Shown: in pieces, positions 36,307 to 45,496 of the stretch
Layout: every line of letters starts with the position of its first letter
Numbering within the stretch: the stretch's first letter is position 1
NCBI RefSeq assembly: GCF_000420945.1
Contig: NZ_ATVX01000006.1
Span: 62,001-126,000 of the forward strand
Length of the DNA stretch: 64,000 nucleotides
DNA from: Butyrivibrio sp. VCB2006
Lineage (GTDB): Bacteria; Bacillota; Clostridia; Lachnospirales; Lachnospiraceae
Reading direction: 5' to 3'
Translations under genes and position numbers: made by a program
Notes under the pieces: model-generated
Database searches by the model: none
The model's input: the letters and a program-made list of their open reading frames with translations, nothing else
What the model was told of the DNA's origin: nothing

Positions 36307-37572
36307 ATGATTATCAAAAAGTATGTTGGAAAAACTGAGAGTGAGGCAACACAGGAAGCTAAAAAGGAATTGGGGCAGAATATTGTAGTGATGAATGTAA
36401 GGCCTCTTAAAAAGAACGGCTTTTTAGCTCTTTTCCAGGCACAAAAAATCGAGGTGACGGTAGCCCTTGAGGAAGAGACGGAAAGACCTGTCACAAGGAC
36501 ACTTACTCCTGACAGAAATTCAAGGCCTGTCGGAAGAAATCCTTTGGTTGAGGGAAGCCAGGTAGATACTGTTAAACCTGTTATAAAGGTAAATAAGTCT
36601 CCCGATATCATCGATGAGGGTAGTGCCATCGAAGAAAAACTTGATAATCTTAGTTCGCTTCTTGAGAAAAATATCAAGTTTAGCGAGAAGGATGATATTA
36701 AGGACAAGGCTTCTGACACTTCAAAAGAGGCTTTAAAGAGCGACCCGGCTAAATCAGATATTTCCGATGAAGCAATGTCCTTTATTAAATTGTTGTATAA
36801 TACTCTTATAGAAAATGAAGTAGATGAGATATACGTAAACCAGCTTACAGATGAGGTTGAAAAGATCAGTAAGCCCGGAATGCCGTTTGATTTTGCACTT
36901 GCAAATGTATATCAGAAAATGGTTCTTAAGTTTGGTAAATCCGAGCCTATCGAACCAATAGAACATGGGCAGGGGCCAAGGGCTGAAATCTTCATAGGAC
37001 CTACCGGTGTCGGTAAGACCACAACAATTGCCAAGCTTGCATCAGAGCTTTCTGTCACACAAAAGAAAAAAGTAGCACTTGTAACAGTAGATACCTATAG
37101 AATTGCAGCTGCAGAACAGTTACGTACTTATGCTTCAATTCTCGAGATACCATTTAGGGTTATCTATTCTGTAGAGGAGATGAAACAGGTAGCTGAGGAT
37201 TTCAAAGATTATGACTACATTATGGTTGATACAGCAGGCCATTCTCAGCACAACGACGAACTCAAGAATGATATAGAGGCATATATCAGAACTCTTGAGG
37301 ATCTTATGGACTGCGAAAACTATCTTGTTCTTTCAGCTACTACCAAGTATAGAGATCTTATAGAGATTGCTGATTCTTACTCAGAGCTTGTTGCCTACAA
37401 GCTTATCTTTACAAAGATGGACGAAACCGGGGCAAAGGGTAACCTGTATAATGTCAGAATGCATACCGGAGCACCGGTTGCCTACATTACCAACGGGCAA
37501 AATGTCCCTGATGATATCGCCATATTCGATGCGCAGCGTATCGTTAAGAATCTTTTGGGTGGAAAAAGTTAA
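36307..37572 (+). CDS. flhF: Flagellar SRP-like GTPase FlhF
   Basis: 421 residues. The N-terminal basic B domain (MIIKKYVGKTESEATQEAKK) and variable linker (to about 150) precede the NG GTPase domain. The P-loop is GPTGVGKTTT (K237), followed by the SRP-type VTVDTYRIAAAEQLRTYA and the TKMDETGAKGN motif. The usual DTAGRS motif reads DTAGHS here. FlhF sets the place and number of flagella and is activated by FlhG. Confidence 0.94.
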   Translation: MIIKKYVGKTESEATQEAKKELGQNIVVMNVRPLKKNGFLALFQAQKIEVTVALEEETERPVTRTLTPDRNSRPVGRNPLVEGSQVDTVKPVIKVNKSPDIIDEGSAIEEKLDNLSSLLEKNIKFSEKDDIKDKASDTSKEALKSDPAKSDISDEAMSFIKLLYNTLIENEVDEIYVNQLTDEVEKISKPGMPFDFALANVYQKMVLKFGKSEPIEPIEHGQGPRAEIFIGPTGVGKTTTIAKLASELSVTQKKKVALVTVDTYRIAAAEQLRTYASILEIPFRVIYSVEEMKQVAEDFKDYDYIMVDTAGHSQHNDELKNDIEAYIRTLEDLMDCENYLVLSATTKYRDLIEIADSYSELVAYKLIFTKMDETGAKGNLYNVRMHTGAPVAYITNGQNVPDDIAIFDAQRIVKNLLGGKS

Positions 37573-37583
37573 CGGGGGACTTT

Positions 37584-38513
37584 ATGGATCAGGCGCAACA
37601 GCTACGTAATATTATTAAGAATACGAATAAGCCCCAAAGGCCACTAGCCAGAATAATCACTGTGACAAGTGGTAAGGGCGGCGTAGGCAAATCCAATGTT
37701 GCTATAAATCTTGCAATTCAGTTCCGCAAGATGGGGAAAAGAGTTATAATTCTCGATGCGGACTTTGGTCTTGCCAATATTGAGATTATGTTTGGAACTG
37801 TTCCCAAGCACAATTTGTGTGATCTTATTTATCAGGGAAAAAATATTAAAGATATCATAACCTGGGGACCTGAGGGAGTAGGATTCATTTCAGGTGGTTC
37901 AGGTATTTCCGGAATGTATAATCTTAGCAGGGATTACCTTGTATATATCATTGTTAACCTTGCGGAGCTTGATGCTATTGCAGATGTAATAATTATTGAT
38001 ACAGGTGCCGGAATTTCTGATGCAGTTATGGAATTTTTGGTTGCAAGCGGTGAAGTTATACTTGTGACTACCCCTGAGCCAACATCCATAACGGATTCGT
38101 ATTCTCTTTTAAAAGCTCTTAATCAGTCGCCGAGGTTTTCAAGAGAGGATACCAAGGTTAAGGTTGTATCCAACAGAGTATCGTCTGATGAGGAGGGGCA
38201 ACAGCTTTTTAATAAGCTTAATGCAGTAGTTGCCAGATATTTGAAATTACCCCTCACTTATATGGGAGCTATTCCCCAGGATCAGATGCTGGCTAGGAGT
38301 GTTATGCAACAGTCACCTGTTTCAATACAGTATCCTAACGCTAAGTCTGTGAAGGCTTTTGAAGCAATTGCGGATAAGCTTATGAATCCCGGCAATACTG
38401 CAGAAATCAAACAAAGAGGTATGGCGGCATTCTTTTCACATATTATTACAGGAAGAAAGCTTAGCACTACACCGACTCAGACTTTAAACAGTTCACCAAA
38501 TTTACCGGCGTGA
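37584..38513 (+). CDS. flhG: Flagellar number regulator FlhG (MinD-like ATPase, YlxH)
   Basis: 309 residues. The N-terminal DQAQQLRN (2-9) matches the DQAxxLR motif by which FlhG stimulates the FlhF GTPase. The deviant Walker A is TSGKGGVGKSN (K31, K36), with ILDADFGLANIEIMFG and IIIDTGAGISD following. Its C-terminus (AFFSHIITGRK) can form an amphipathic membrane helix. A second MinD-type ATPase, the cell-division MinD at 52510, is a different protein. Confidence 0.93.
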   Translation: MDQAQQLRNIIKNTNKPQRPLARIITVTSGKGGVGKSNVAINLAIQFRKMGKRVIILDADFGLANIEIMFGTVPKHNLCDLIYQGKNIKDIITWGPEGVGFISGGSGISGMYNLSRDYLVYIIVNLAELDAIADVIIIDTGAGISDAVMEFLVASGEVILVTTPEPTSITDSYSLLKALNQSPRFSREDTKVKVVSNRVSSDEEGQQLFNKLNAVVARYLKLPLTYMGAIPQDQMLARSVMQQSPVSIQYPNAKSVKAFEAIADKLMNPGNTAEIKQRGMAAFFSHIITGRKLSTTPTQTLNSSPNLPA

Positions 38514-38551
38514 TCTTTTCCAAACAATAAAGGAATGGAGAAATACGATAA

Positions 38552-39274
38552 ATGCTTGCTGATTATATTGCTCCCGGCAACCGTGTCGAGCTCAAGGCAA
38601 CGGGCAAGATATGGATGGATGAGGATGCCAGAACAAAACATATTTATATGAGTAAAGTCATGGATATTACTTCCGATGACAGGATAGAGGTGCTGATGCC
38701 TTATGAAAAGGGTCGTCTTGTACTGCTTCCTGTTGATGGAGAGTATAGCCTGTGCTTTTATAGCCCCAAGGGGCTGTTTCAATGCTTTTCCAGAATTGTA
38801 GACAGATATCGAAGCGATAACATGTACATTCTGGTGCTTGATCTGACCAGCGAGCTTACCAAATTACAGAGACGTGAATATTACAGATTTAGTTGCGCTC
38901 TGGAACTTAAATCAAGGCCATGCTCGGCTGAAGAGCTTGAAGCATTTGAAATGAACAGGAAATACCTGGTTGATCCGGGGACCTCATTGCAAAAAAGCGT
39001 TGTTGTAGATATAAGCGGCGGCGGACTTAGATTTGTATCAAACTTCAGATATGAGGAAGGAAGTACAATTTATTGTTCCTACAGACTTCCGGGCAACGCC
39101 AACGATAAAGAGTATGAAATGGTATGTACAGTCCTCAAAGTCAGTGAACTTGAAAGCAGACCGGGACTATTTGAACATAGAATTCAGTACATATATATAG
39201 ACGAGACATCAAGAGAAGATATTATTCACTTTATTTTTGAAGAAGAACGAAAAATAAGAAAGAAGCAAACGTAA
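38552..39274 (+). CDS. PilZ-domain c-di-GMP receptor (YpfB/YcgR-like)
   Basis: 240 residues: an N-terminal YcgR-like beta-barrel domain (about 1-100, with GNRVELKA and YEKGRLVLLPVDGEYSLCFY) and a C-terminal PilZ domain whose c-di-GMP motifs are QRREYYRF (RxxxR, about 109-116) and DISGGGLRF ([D/N]xSxxG, about 154-162). The family acts as a c-di-GMP-dependent brake on the motor or stator. It abuts cheB (stop and ATG adjacent), so it is co-expressed. Confidence 0.9.
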   Translation: MLADYIAPGNRVELKATGKIWMDEDARTKHIYMSKVMDITSDDRIEVLMPYEKGRLVLLPVDGEYSLCFYSPKGLFQCFSRIVDRYRSDNMYILVLDLTSELTKLQRREYYRFSCALELKSRPCSAEELEAFEMNRKYLVDPGTSLQKSVVVDISGGGLRFVSNFRYEEGSTIYCSYRLPGNANDKEYEMVCTVLKVSELESRPGLFEHRIQYIYIDETSREDIIHFIFEEERKIRKKQT

Positions 39275-40345
39275 ATGAGAAAAATTTTATTAATTGATGA
39301 CTCTGCACTTATGAGAACCGTTCTCAGTGATATCATTAACTCAGACTCAAGATTCCAGGTGGTTGATAAGGCTAAGGACGGAATTGAAGGATTGGAACTC
39401 CTTAAAAAGAATACGTATGATGCCGTTGTTCTTGACATTAATATGCCTAGAATGGACGGAATTACGATGCTTAAGGAGCTTCAAAAGCAAAAGATCAAAG
39501 CAAAGGTCATGATGGCCAGCACCGACACCAAAGAAGGTGCCAAGGTCACAATGGATTGCTTGGATCTGGGCGCACTTGATTTCGTTCATAAACCAGACAG
39601 GGCTTCTGAGTGCAGAGGCGAAGATTTTGCCAAGCATTTCATCAACACTCTTGCAGCTGTTGCTGAATCCAGAGCACCTGTTCCTCTAAAAGCCTTTTCA
39701 ATTGAAGATGTTAAGGAAACTAAGAAAGTAGTTGAGCTGGTCAGCAAATCTGGCAGCAAGATTACAGGAAATAAGATTGTAGCGATTGCAAGTTCTACCG
39801 GTGGACCAAGAGCGCTTCAGTCGGTTATTCCTAAGCTTCCTAAGAATCTGAGAACACCAGTTGTACTGGTACAGCATATGCCTGAAGGCTTCACTGCTTC
39901 CCTTGCTGAGAGACTTGATTCTCTGAGTGAGGTAAAGGTAAAAGAGGCTGCGGAGGGAGATGTACTTGCTCCCGGAACCGTCTATATTTCACGAGGCGGT
40001 AAGCATATGCACATAGTGAAAAGTGGGGGGAAGAGCACGATTCACTATATGGATGGTCCGACACGAGAAGGTGTCAGACCCTGTGCAAACTTCATGTACG
40101 AGTCTCTCATGGAGTCCGACTACGACGAGATTTGTTGTGTTGTACTCACAGGAATGGGAGCAGATGGTACAGAGGGAATCAAGAATCTAAAGTCTAAGAA
40201 AAAAGTTTTTGTTATCGGTCAGGAAGAAAGCACCTGCACTGTATACGGGATGCCTAAGGCAGTAGCAACAGCTGGGCTTGTAAATCAGGTTGTAAAGCTT
40301 GAGAACGTTGCTCAGGAAATAATAATGCATGTCGGTGTGAATTGA
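39275..40345 (+). CDS. cheB: Chemotaxis protein-glutamate methylesterase CheB
   Basis: 356 residues: a receiver domain (1-120) with LLIDDSALMR and the phospho-acceptor Asp in VVLDINMPRMDG, then the methylesterase domain (about 165-356) with the catalytic Ser in IASSTGGPRAL, His in VQHMPEGFTASLAERL and Asp in TGMGADGTEGI. CheB removes methyl groups from chemoreceptors. The partner methyltransferase CheR is not in the window. Confidence 0.95.
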   Translation: MRKILLIDDSALMRTVLSDIINSDSRFQVVDKAKDGIEGLELLKKNTYDAVVLDINMPRMDGITMLKELQKQKIKAKVMMASTDTKEGAKVTMDCLDLGALDFVHKPDRASECRGEDFAKHFINTLAAVAESRAPVPLKAFSIEDVKETKKVVELVSKSGSKITGNKIVAIASSTGGPRALQSVIPKLPKNLRTPVVLVQHMPEGFTASLAERLDSLSEVKVKEAAEGDVLAPGTVYISRGGKHMHIVKSGGKSTIHYMDGPTREGVRPCANFMYESLMESDYDEICCVVLTGMGADGTEGIKNLKSKKKVFVIGQEESTCTVYGMPKAVATAGLVNQVVKLENVAQEIIMHVGVN

Positions 40346-40387
40346 GGATACAAAACTTTTTTTATCTTTTCTTTATTTTCTTATAAT

Positions 40388-40414
40388 TGAATCCTCCATT
40401 CAAAAAGCCGATAA
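40388..40414 (+). promoter_or_regulatory. Sigma-28 promoter candidate for cheA
   Basis: GCCGATAA (40407-40414) is a perfect sigma-28 -10. At the proper distance lies TGAATCCT (40388-40395), only 4 of 8 at -35 but keeping three of the four core TAAA bases. It sits in the 140-base cheB-cheA gap after a T-rich tract. Confidence 0.55.
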
Positions 40415-40485
40415 TAAATTCAAGAGTGCGCGATATAACGTATATTTCTTGAATCTATCACTTTTCTTATGGAGGTAAATAGGTT

Positions 40486-42609
40486 ATGGATGTTTCCCAG
40501 TATCTAAGTGTCTTTCTTGATGAAGCAAAAGAGCATCTTCAGTCTCTTAATGACAACATCATGGTTCTTGAACAGGACCCTGAGAATGAAGATTGTATTA
40601 ATGAGATTTTCAGATCTGCCCATTCAATGAAAGGTATGGCTGGAACTATGGGCTATACCAGAATGCAGAATCTTACTCATGATATGGAAGATGTATTCTC
40701 GGATGTTCGTGCAGGTAAGATTAAGATCAAATCAGCTGATATCGATGTACTTCTTCAGTGTCTTGATGCTATTCAGGGCTATGTTGATAATATTACAGAG
40801 AATCAGGATGAAGGTACTGAAGAACATCAGAACATAATTAAATCCCTTGCGGATATTAGAAATGGCGGCGGTGGCGGCGGTGATGCTGCAGTTGCTCCGG
40901 CAGCTGAAGCAGCTCCAGCAGCAGAGGCAGCAAGCGACGGACCGGCTCCGGGCGCCGACGGCTCTTCGGATTATAGGGCAATTCGCCTTGATTCGTCTGT
41001 TAAATCTACATTAGAGGAAGCGAAAGCTCAGGGAAAGAAGATTTACGGTGTAACTGTACACATTCAGGAATCTTGTATCCTTAAGGCTGCCAGAGGCTTC
41101 CTTGTATTCAAAGGTCTCGAGGAAATTGGTGAGATCGCTGTTTCCGAGCCTAATACTCAGGATATTGAAGACGAAAAATTTGAATTTTCCTTCAGTCTTA
41201 TTTTGATTACTGAAGAATCAAAAGAAAAGATTGAAGAAATTGTAAAAGCAGTTTCTGAAGTTGAAGGCTGCGACATCGGAGAATTCGATCCAAGTGGCGC
41301 TAAGCCTGCTGAAGATAAAGATGCAGCTCCGGCAGCTGAAGCAGCACCTGCTCCCACAGCAGCACCTGCGGCAGCTCCTGCAGCTAATACTCCTGCACCT
41401 GCAGCAGCTAAAGATGCCGGAGCAGCAGGCGGCAAGAAAGCTGTTGGTAAGCCAGTTGTAAACAGAACAGTTCGTGTTGATATTGAAAAGCTGGATGTTC
41501 TCATGAACCTTGTATCTGAGCTTATCATTGCCAAGAACTCGCTTATTTCTGCAGCAAACACTTCTGGCGTAAGTAACGGCAACGTTAATGAGCAGATTGA
41601 ATATCTTGAGAGTGTAACCACTAACCTTCATGAGTCAGTTATGAAAGTTCGAATGGTTCCTATCGAGAGCGTACTTCAGAAATTCCCTCGTATGATCCGT
41701 GATCTTAATAAGACTCTTAATAAGAAAATGGAACTTACGATGACTGGTGAAGATACCGAAATGGACCGTACCGTTGTTGATGAAATCGGCGATCCTTTGA
41801 TGCACCTTATCAGAAACAGTGCCGATCATGGTATTGAGAATGCTGATCTTCGTGCACAGCGCGGCAAGCCGGAAGTTGGACAGATTTTCCTTCATGCTTT
41901 TCAGGATGGTAACAGCGTTGTTATCGAGGTAGGCGATGATGGTAATGGTATCGATGCAGAAGCGGTCAAGAATAAAGCTATCGAAAAGGGAGTTGTTACT
42001 CCTGAGCAGGCAGCTCTTTTGACAGAAAAGCAGTGTGTAGAGCTCTTATTCCATCCGGGATTCTCTACAGCCAAGGTTGTATCGGAAATTTCAGGTAGAG
42101 GTGTTGGTCTTGACGTAGTTAAGTCAAAAGTAGAATCTCTTTCCGGTGAAGTTACTGTTAAGACCAAGCTCGGTGAAGGATCTACATGGGTAATCAGACT
42201 TCCTCTTACACTTGCTATTATTCAGGCTTTGATGGTAATCATCGGTCAGGAAAAATACGCTATTCCTCTTGATTCTATTCAGAGTATCGAGGATGTATCA
42301 CCTAAGGACATAAAGTTCGTTGAGAACAAGGAAGTTATCAATCTTCGTGGAAGCGTACTTCCTCTCGTAAGACTTAACGAAGTTCTTGATACAACATCAA
42401 CCAGAGAGCCCGATGAGGATATGGTTGTTGTTATTGCCAGAAAGGGTGATCAGCTTGCAGGTCTTGTAATTGATGAACTTATGGGACAGCAGGAAATCGT
42501 TATTAAGCCTTTGGGCAAGTATACAAACAAGTGCAAACTTATCAGCGGTGCTACAATTCTTGGCGATGGTGAGATAGCACTTATCCTTGATACTAACTCA
42601 ATTTTCTGA
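40486..42609 (+). CDS. cheA: Chemotaxis histidine kinase CheA
   Basis: 707 residues with TGGAGG upstream. Domains in order: the Hpt P1 domain with phospho-His46 in RSAHSMKGMAG; an Ala/Pro/Gly linker (about 125-165); a P2-like domain (about 165-265); a second Ala/Pro linker (270-320); dimerisation domain P3 (VDIEKLDVLMNLVSELI); the kinase P4 with the N box LIRNSADHGIE and G boxes GDDGNGID and GRGVGLDVV; and the CheW-like P5. CheA phosphorylates CheY and CheB on signals from receptors. CheY is not encoded nearby. Confidence 0.96.
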   Translation: MDVSQYLSVFLDEAKEHLQSLNDNIMVLEQDPENEDCINEIFRSAHSMKGMAGTMGYTRMQNLTHDMEDVFSDVRAGKIKIKSADIDVLLQCLDAIQGYVDNITENQDEGTEEHQNIIKSLADIRNGGGGGGDAAVAPAAEAAPAAEAASDGPAPGADGSSDYRAIRLDSSVKSTLEEAKAQGKKIYGVTVHIQESCILKAARGFLVFKGLEEIGEIAVSEPNTQDIEDEKFEFSFSLILITEESKEKIEEIVKAVSEVEGCDIGEFDPSGAKPAEDKDAAPAAEAAPAPTAAPAAAPAANTPAPAAAKDAGAAGGKKAVGKPVVNRTVRVDIEKLDVLMNLVSELIIAKNSLISAANTSGVSNGNVNEQIEYLESVTTNLHESVMKVRMVPIESVLQKFPRMIRDLNKTLNKKMELTMTGEDTEMDRTVVDEIGDPLMHLIRNSADHGIENADLRAQRGKPEVGQIFLHAFQDGNSVVIEVGDDGNGIDAEAVKNKAIEKGVVTPEQAALLTEKQCVELLFHPGFSTAKVVSEISGRGVGLDVVKSKVESLSGEVTVKTKLGEGSTWVIRLPLTLAIIQALMVIIGQEKYAIPLDSIQSIEDVSPKDIKFVENKEVINLRGSVLPLVRLNEVLDTTSTREPDEDMVVVIARKGDQLAGLVIDELMGQQEIVIKPLGKYTNKCKLISGATILGDGEIALILDTNSIF

Positions 42610-42653
42610 TAGTTACTATAGTCCGTTAACTTTTAGAAAGGAAGAAGAGCGAA

Positions 42654-43142
42654 ATGAATGAACTTAGAGATACTACTGATGTAGGCGAACTTATTCAGTA
42701 TATTGTTATCAAGATCGATGACGAAGAATATGGAATTAATATCAAATTCATCGACAATATCGTTAGAATGCAGCAGATCACACGTGTTCCCAAGGTAGAT
42801 GATTATCTTAAAGGGGTTATCAATATCCGTGGTGAGATCGTTCCGGTTATGAGTGTCAGAATGAAGATGGGACTCACTGAGGATGAGATCACAAATAAAT
42901 CCAGAATTATTATCCTTAAAACCGAAGGCGGAGATCTTGTGGGAATTATTGTTGACCAGGTTAATCAAGTATTGACACTGGATTCCAACAATATCGAGAA
43001 GATGCGTTATGACGATAAGAAGCAAAAAACAAATGCTTCTTTCGTAAGTGGTGTAGGACACTACGATGGCGGTCTTGTTTCCATACTTGATCTTGAAGCA
43101 GTTGTTTCTGAAAAGGAAGAAAAAGCTTCAAATGCTAGCTAA
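42654..43142 (+). CDS. cheW: Chemotaxis coupling protein CheW
   Basis: 162 residues, a single CheW domain: QYIVIKIDDEEYGINIKFID, then VPKVDDYLKGVINIRGEIVP and the arginine-containing NIRG turn that contacts CheA P5. CheW bridges receptors and kinase. It follows cheA by 44 bases with AAAGGAAG upstream. The C-terminus has a short charged tail. Confidence 0.95.
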   Translation: MNELRDTTDVGELIQYIVIKIDDEEYGINIKFIDNIVRMQQITRVPKVDDYLKGVINIRGEIVPVMSVRMKMGLTEDEITNKSRIIILKTEGGDLVGIIVDQVNQVLTLDSNNIEKMRYDDKKQKTNASFVSGVGHYDGGLVSILDLEAVVSEKEEKASNAS

Positions 43143-43156
43143 TCGGAGGATAAAAA

Positions 43157-43789
43157 ATGGGTGATATGAGTTTGGACAATTTGTCCAGTCAGTACTTTGA
43201 CGTACTTAAAGAGCTGGGCAACATTGGTGCAGGGAATGCTACGACTGCTCTTGCTCAGATGATCGGAACCAAGGTAGACATGGCTGTTCCTCAGGTTCGA
43301 CTTCTGGATTTCAAAGATGTCGGGGACATGATGGGCGGAGCTGAGCAGATAATGGCTGGTATATATCTTGCAGTAGAGGGAGATATCGATGGTGCAATCA
43401 TGTTTCTGCTTAATAAAACTGCAGCCAGACATCTTGTAGATAAGCTTATGGGAACAGGGGCAAAGCCGGAAGATGCTGATTTTGATGAGGTTGAGCTTTC
43501 AGCCCTGAAAGAAGTTGGAAATATCATCACTGGATCTTATCTTAATTCTCTTTCAATGATGACCAATTTAAAGCTTGTTCCTTCAATTCCTTTCGTTGCT
43601 ATTGATATGGCCGGCGCTATCTTAAGCGTTCCTGCTATTCAGTTCGGAATGATGGGAGACAATATTCTTCTTATTGAGACTCAGTTTTTCGATGAACTTA
43701 AGCTAAATGGGTACTTTATCCTGCTACCTGATGTTGATGGTTATGCTAAGATTCTTTCTTCACTGGGAATTAGTGATATAGGTGTATAA
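43157..43789 (+). CDS. cheC: CheY-P phosphatase CheC
   Basis: 210 residues. Two phosphatase-type motifs are visible: LKELGNIGAGNATTALAQM in the first helix and LKEVGNIITGSYLNSLSMM later, both with ExxN. CheC removes phosphate from CheY and is regulated by CheD; the gene pair follows in the Bacillus order. The target CheY must be encoded elsewhere in the genome. Confidence 0.94.
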   Translation: MGDMSLDNLSSQYFDVLKELGNIGAGNATTALAQMIGTKVDMAVPQVRLLDFKDVGDMMGGAEQIMAGIYLAVEGDIDGAIMFLLNKTAARHLVDKLMGTGAKPEDADFDEVELSALKEVGNIITGSYLNSLSMMTNLKLVPSIPFVAIDMAGAILSVPAIQFGMMGDNILLIETQFFDELKLNGYFILLPDVDGYAKILSSLGISDIGV

Positions 43790-43804
43790 GCGAAGGGGCG
43801 ACAT

Positions 43805-44290
43805 ATGAGTCAAATTATAAAGGTTGGTATGGCTGATCTGAATATATGTGTTAGCCCCGACGGCATCACCACACTTGGACTTGGGTCCTGTGTTGGAATC
43901 GCCGTTCGCGATCCGGTCACTAAGATCGGAGGACTTGCACATGTAATGTTGCCTGACTCAACTGAGATAAAAAATAATACGAATATCCCTAAATTCGCAG
44001 ATACCGGCATAGAAGAGCTGATAAAACAGATTGTGGCAAAAGGAGCCAGCAGGTCGAGGCTGGTTGCCAAGATAGCAGGCGGAGCCCAGATGTTTGCTTT
44101 TCAGACAAATAACAATACTATGCGAGTTGGAGACAGAAATGTTCAGGCTTCTCTCAAGAAGCTGAAAGAAATGAACATTCCTGTTTTGGCCCAGGATACA
44201 GGCGATTCCTATGGAAGAACAGTTATTTTTTATCCCGAGAATGGTAATTTTGTAATCAGAGCGGTTGGAAAGCCAGAGAAGATTATATGA
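43805..44290 (+). CDS. cheD: Chemoreceptor glutamine deamidase CheD
   Basis: 161 residues. The catalytic Cys lies in LGLGSCVGIAVRD and the His in GGLAHVMLPDS, both family invariants; AKIAGGAQMF and DTGDSYGRTVIFYPENG follow. CheD deamidates receptors and binds CheC. The next gene starts inside its stop (ATGA overlap of 4 bases). Confidence 0.95.
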   Translation: MSQIIKVGMADLNICVSPDGITTLGLGSCVGIAVRDPVTKIGGLAHVMLPDSTEIKNNTNIPKFADTGIEELIKQIVAKGASRSRLVAKIAGGAQMFAFQTNNNTMRVGDRNVQASLKKLKEMNIPVLAQDTGDSYGRTVIFYPENGNFVIRAVGKPEKII

Positions 44291-44676
44291 GTACCGATAC
44301 CGAAAATGTAGTTGAAGAAAAAAAGTCAACTGCAGTGGATGAATTAAAAAAATGTAATACTAAACTGATCACACCACTGATAGTGCTAAGCAGTACTGCA
44401 ATCATAGCGATTTTCACGTACTTTCAGCGCTATCCAGTGGGGGATTGGTTTGTTATTGTTTGTGCTTCTGTAGTGGTTTTTCTTATAATCGGTCTTATTG
44501 TTGAAAAAATGATCACCAAATTCGTAGATATAAACTACGAAAAAGCCGTGGCAGAAATTGAAGAGGCAAAACGCCTTGAGGAAGAAGCCAGGGCAGCTAT
44601 GGAAGCAGAAGGTGCAGAGGTTGGGGATGGCCTTAATGTTGTTCCTGAAGAGGAAGAAAATCCCCCTTTATTCTAA
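44287..44676 (+). CDS. Small membrane protein of unknown function between cheD and sigD
   Basis: 129 residues. A charged N-terminus is followed by two membrane helices, about 28-46 (LITPLIVLSSTAIIAIFTYF) and 53-72 (WFVIVCASVVVFLIIGLIV), then a charged helical tail (NYEKAVAEIEEAKRLEEEAR) and an acidic end. Both termini should face the cytoplasm. I do not recognise a family. It overlaps cheD by 4 bases and lies just before sigD, so it belongs to the motility regulon by position. Confidence 0.75.
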   Translation: MSTDTENVVEEKKSTAVDELKKCNTKLITPLIVLSSTAIIAIFTYFQRYPVGDWFVIVCASVVVFLIIGLIVEKMITKFVDINYEKAVAEIEEAKRLEEEARAAMEAEGAEVGDGLNVVPEEEENPPLF

Positions 44677-44702
44677 AATACTAAATGTTTGGGGACTAGA
44701 TC

Positions 44703-45476
44703 ATGGATGAAGCAGCAAGAAGTAAATTATGGGAAGAATATCATAATACGAAGTCAGCTGATGTTCGTGAAAAGCTGATCTTAGAGTATGCTCCGCTGGT
44801 TAAGCTTGTTGCAGGCAGACTTAGTATGTACCTTGGCTTTAATGTTGAGTACGATGATCTTGTAGGCTATGGTATTTTTGGTCTGATCGACGCAATTGAT
44901 AAGTTTGACCTTATGAAGGATGTTAAGTTTGAAACTTATGCAAGCCTTCGTATTCGTGGTGCCATTCTTGACCAGATCAGAAAAATGGACTGGATACCCA
45001 GAACTATCAGGCAGAGACAGAAAAAGATTGAAGCTGCGATCAGAGAGATTGAAAGAGATGGCGGCCACGTGGCAACTGATGCTGAAATAGCAGCCAAAAT
45101 GCAGATTTCAGAAGATGAATACGCAAACTGGCAGAACCAGATGAAGGTTACCGGCGTTGTTTCTCTCAATGAATTTATGGATCAGGGATCTGATATCCCC
45201 GAAGATGCAAATAACAGAAGCTCAGGTTTTATTAAGCCTGAGGAAGCAATAGAAAAAGAAGAACTTAAAAAGATGCTGGCAGAGTCTTTGGAATCTCTGA
45301 CAGACAAAGAAAAGAAGGTTATTCTCCTTTACTACTATGAAGAACTTACACTTAAGGAAATAAGCGAAGTATTGGAGGTTTCAGAATCACGAGTATCTCA
45401 GCTTCATACCAAAGCTCTTCAGAAAATGAGAGATAAGCTGGGTGATTATTTGGGAATACTCACATATTCAAGATAA
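44703..45476 (+). CDS. sigD: Flagellar sigma-28 factor SigD/FliA
   Basis: 257 residues. Regions 2 to 4 are present: YAPLVKLVAGRLSMYLG and EYDDLVGYGIFGLIDAIDKF (region 2), YASLRIRGAILDQIRKMDW and PRTIRQRQKKIE (region 3 start), and the region 4 helix-turn-helix LTLKEISEVLEVSESRVSQL. It directs RNA polymerase to late flagellar and chemotaxis promoters; three candidate sites are in this window. No FlgM anti-sigma gene is seen here. Confidence 0.95.
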   Translation: MDEAARSKLWEEYHNTKSADVREKLILEYAPLVKLVAGRLSMYLGFNVEYDDLVGYGIFGLIDAIDKFDLMKDVKFETYASLRIRGAILDQIRKMDWIPRTIRQRQKKIEAAIREIERDGGHVATDAEIAAKMQISEDEYANWQNQMKVTGVVSLNEFMDQGSDIPEDANNRSSGFIKPEEAIEKEELKKMLAESLESLTDKEKKVILLYYYEELTLKEISEVLEVSESRVSQLHTKALQKMRDKLGDYLGILTYSR

Positions 45477-45496
45477 TTTACATCGAGGATAATGAG

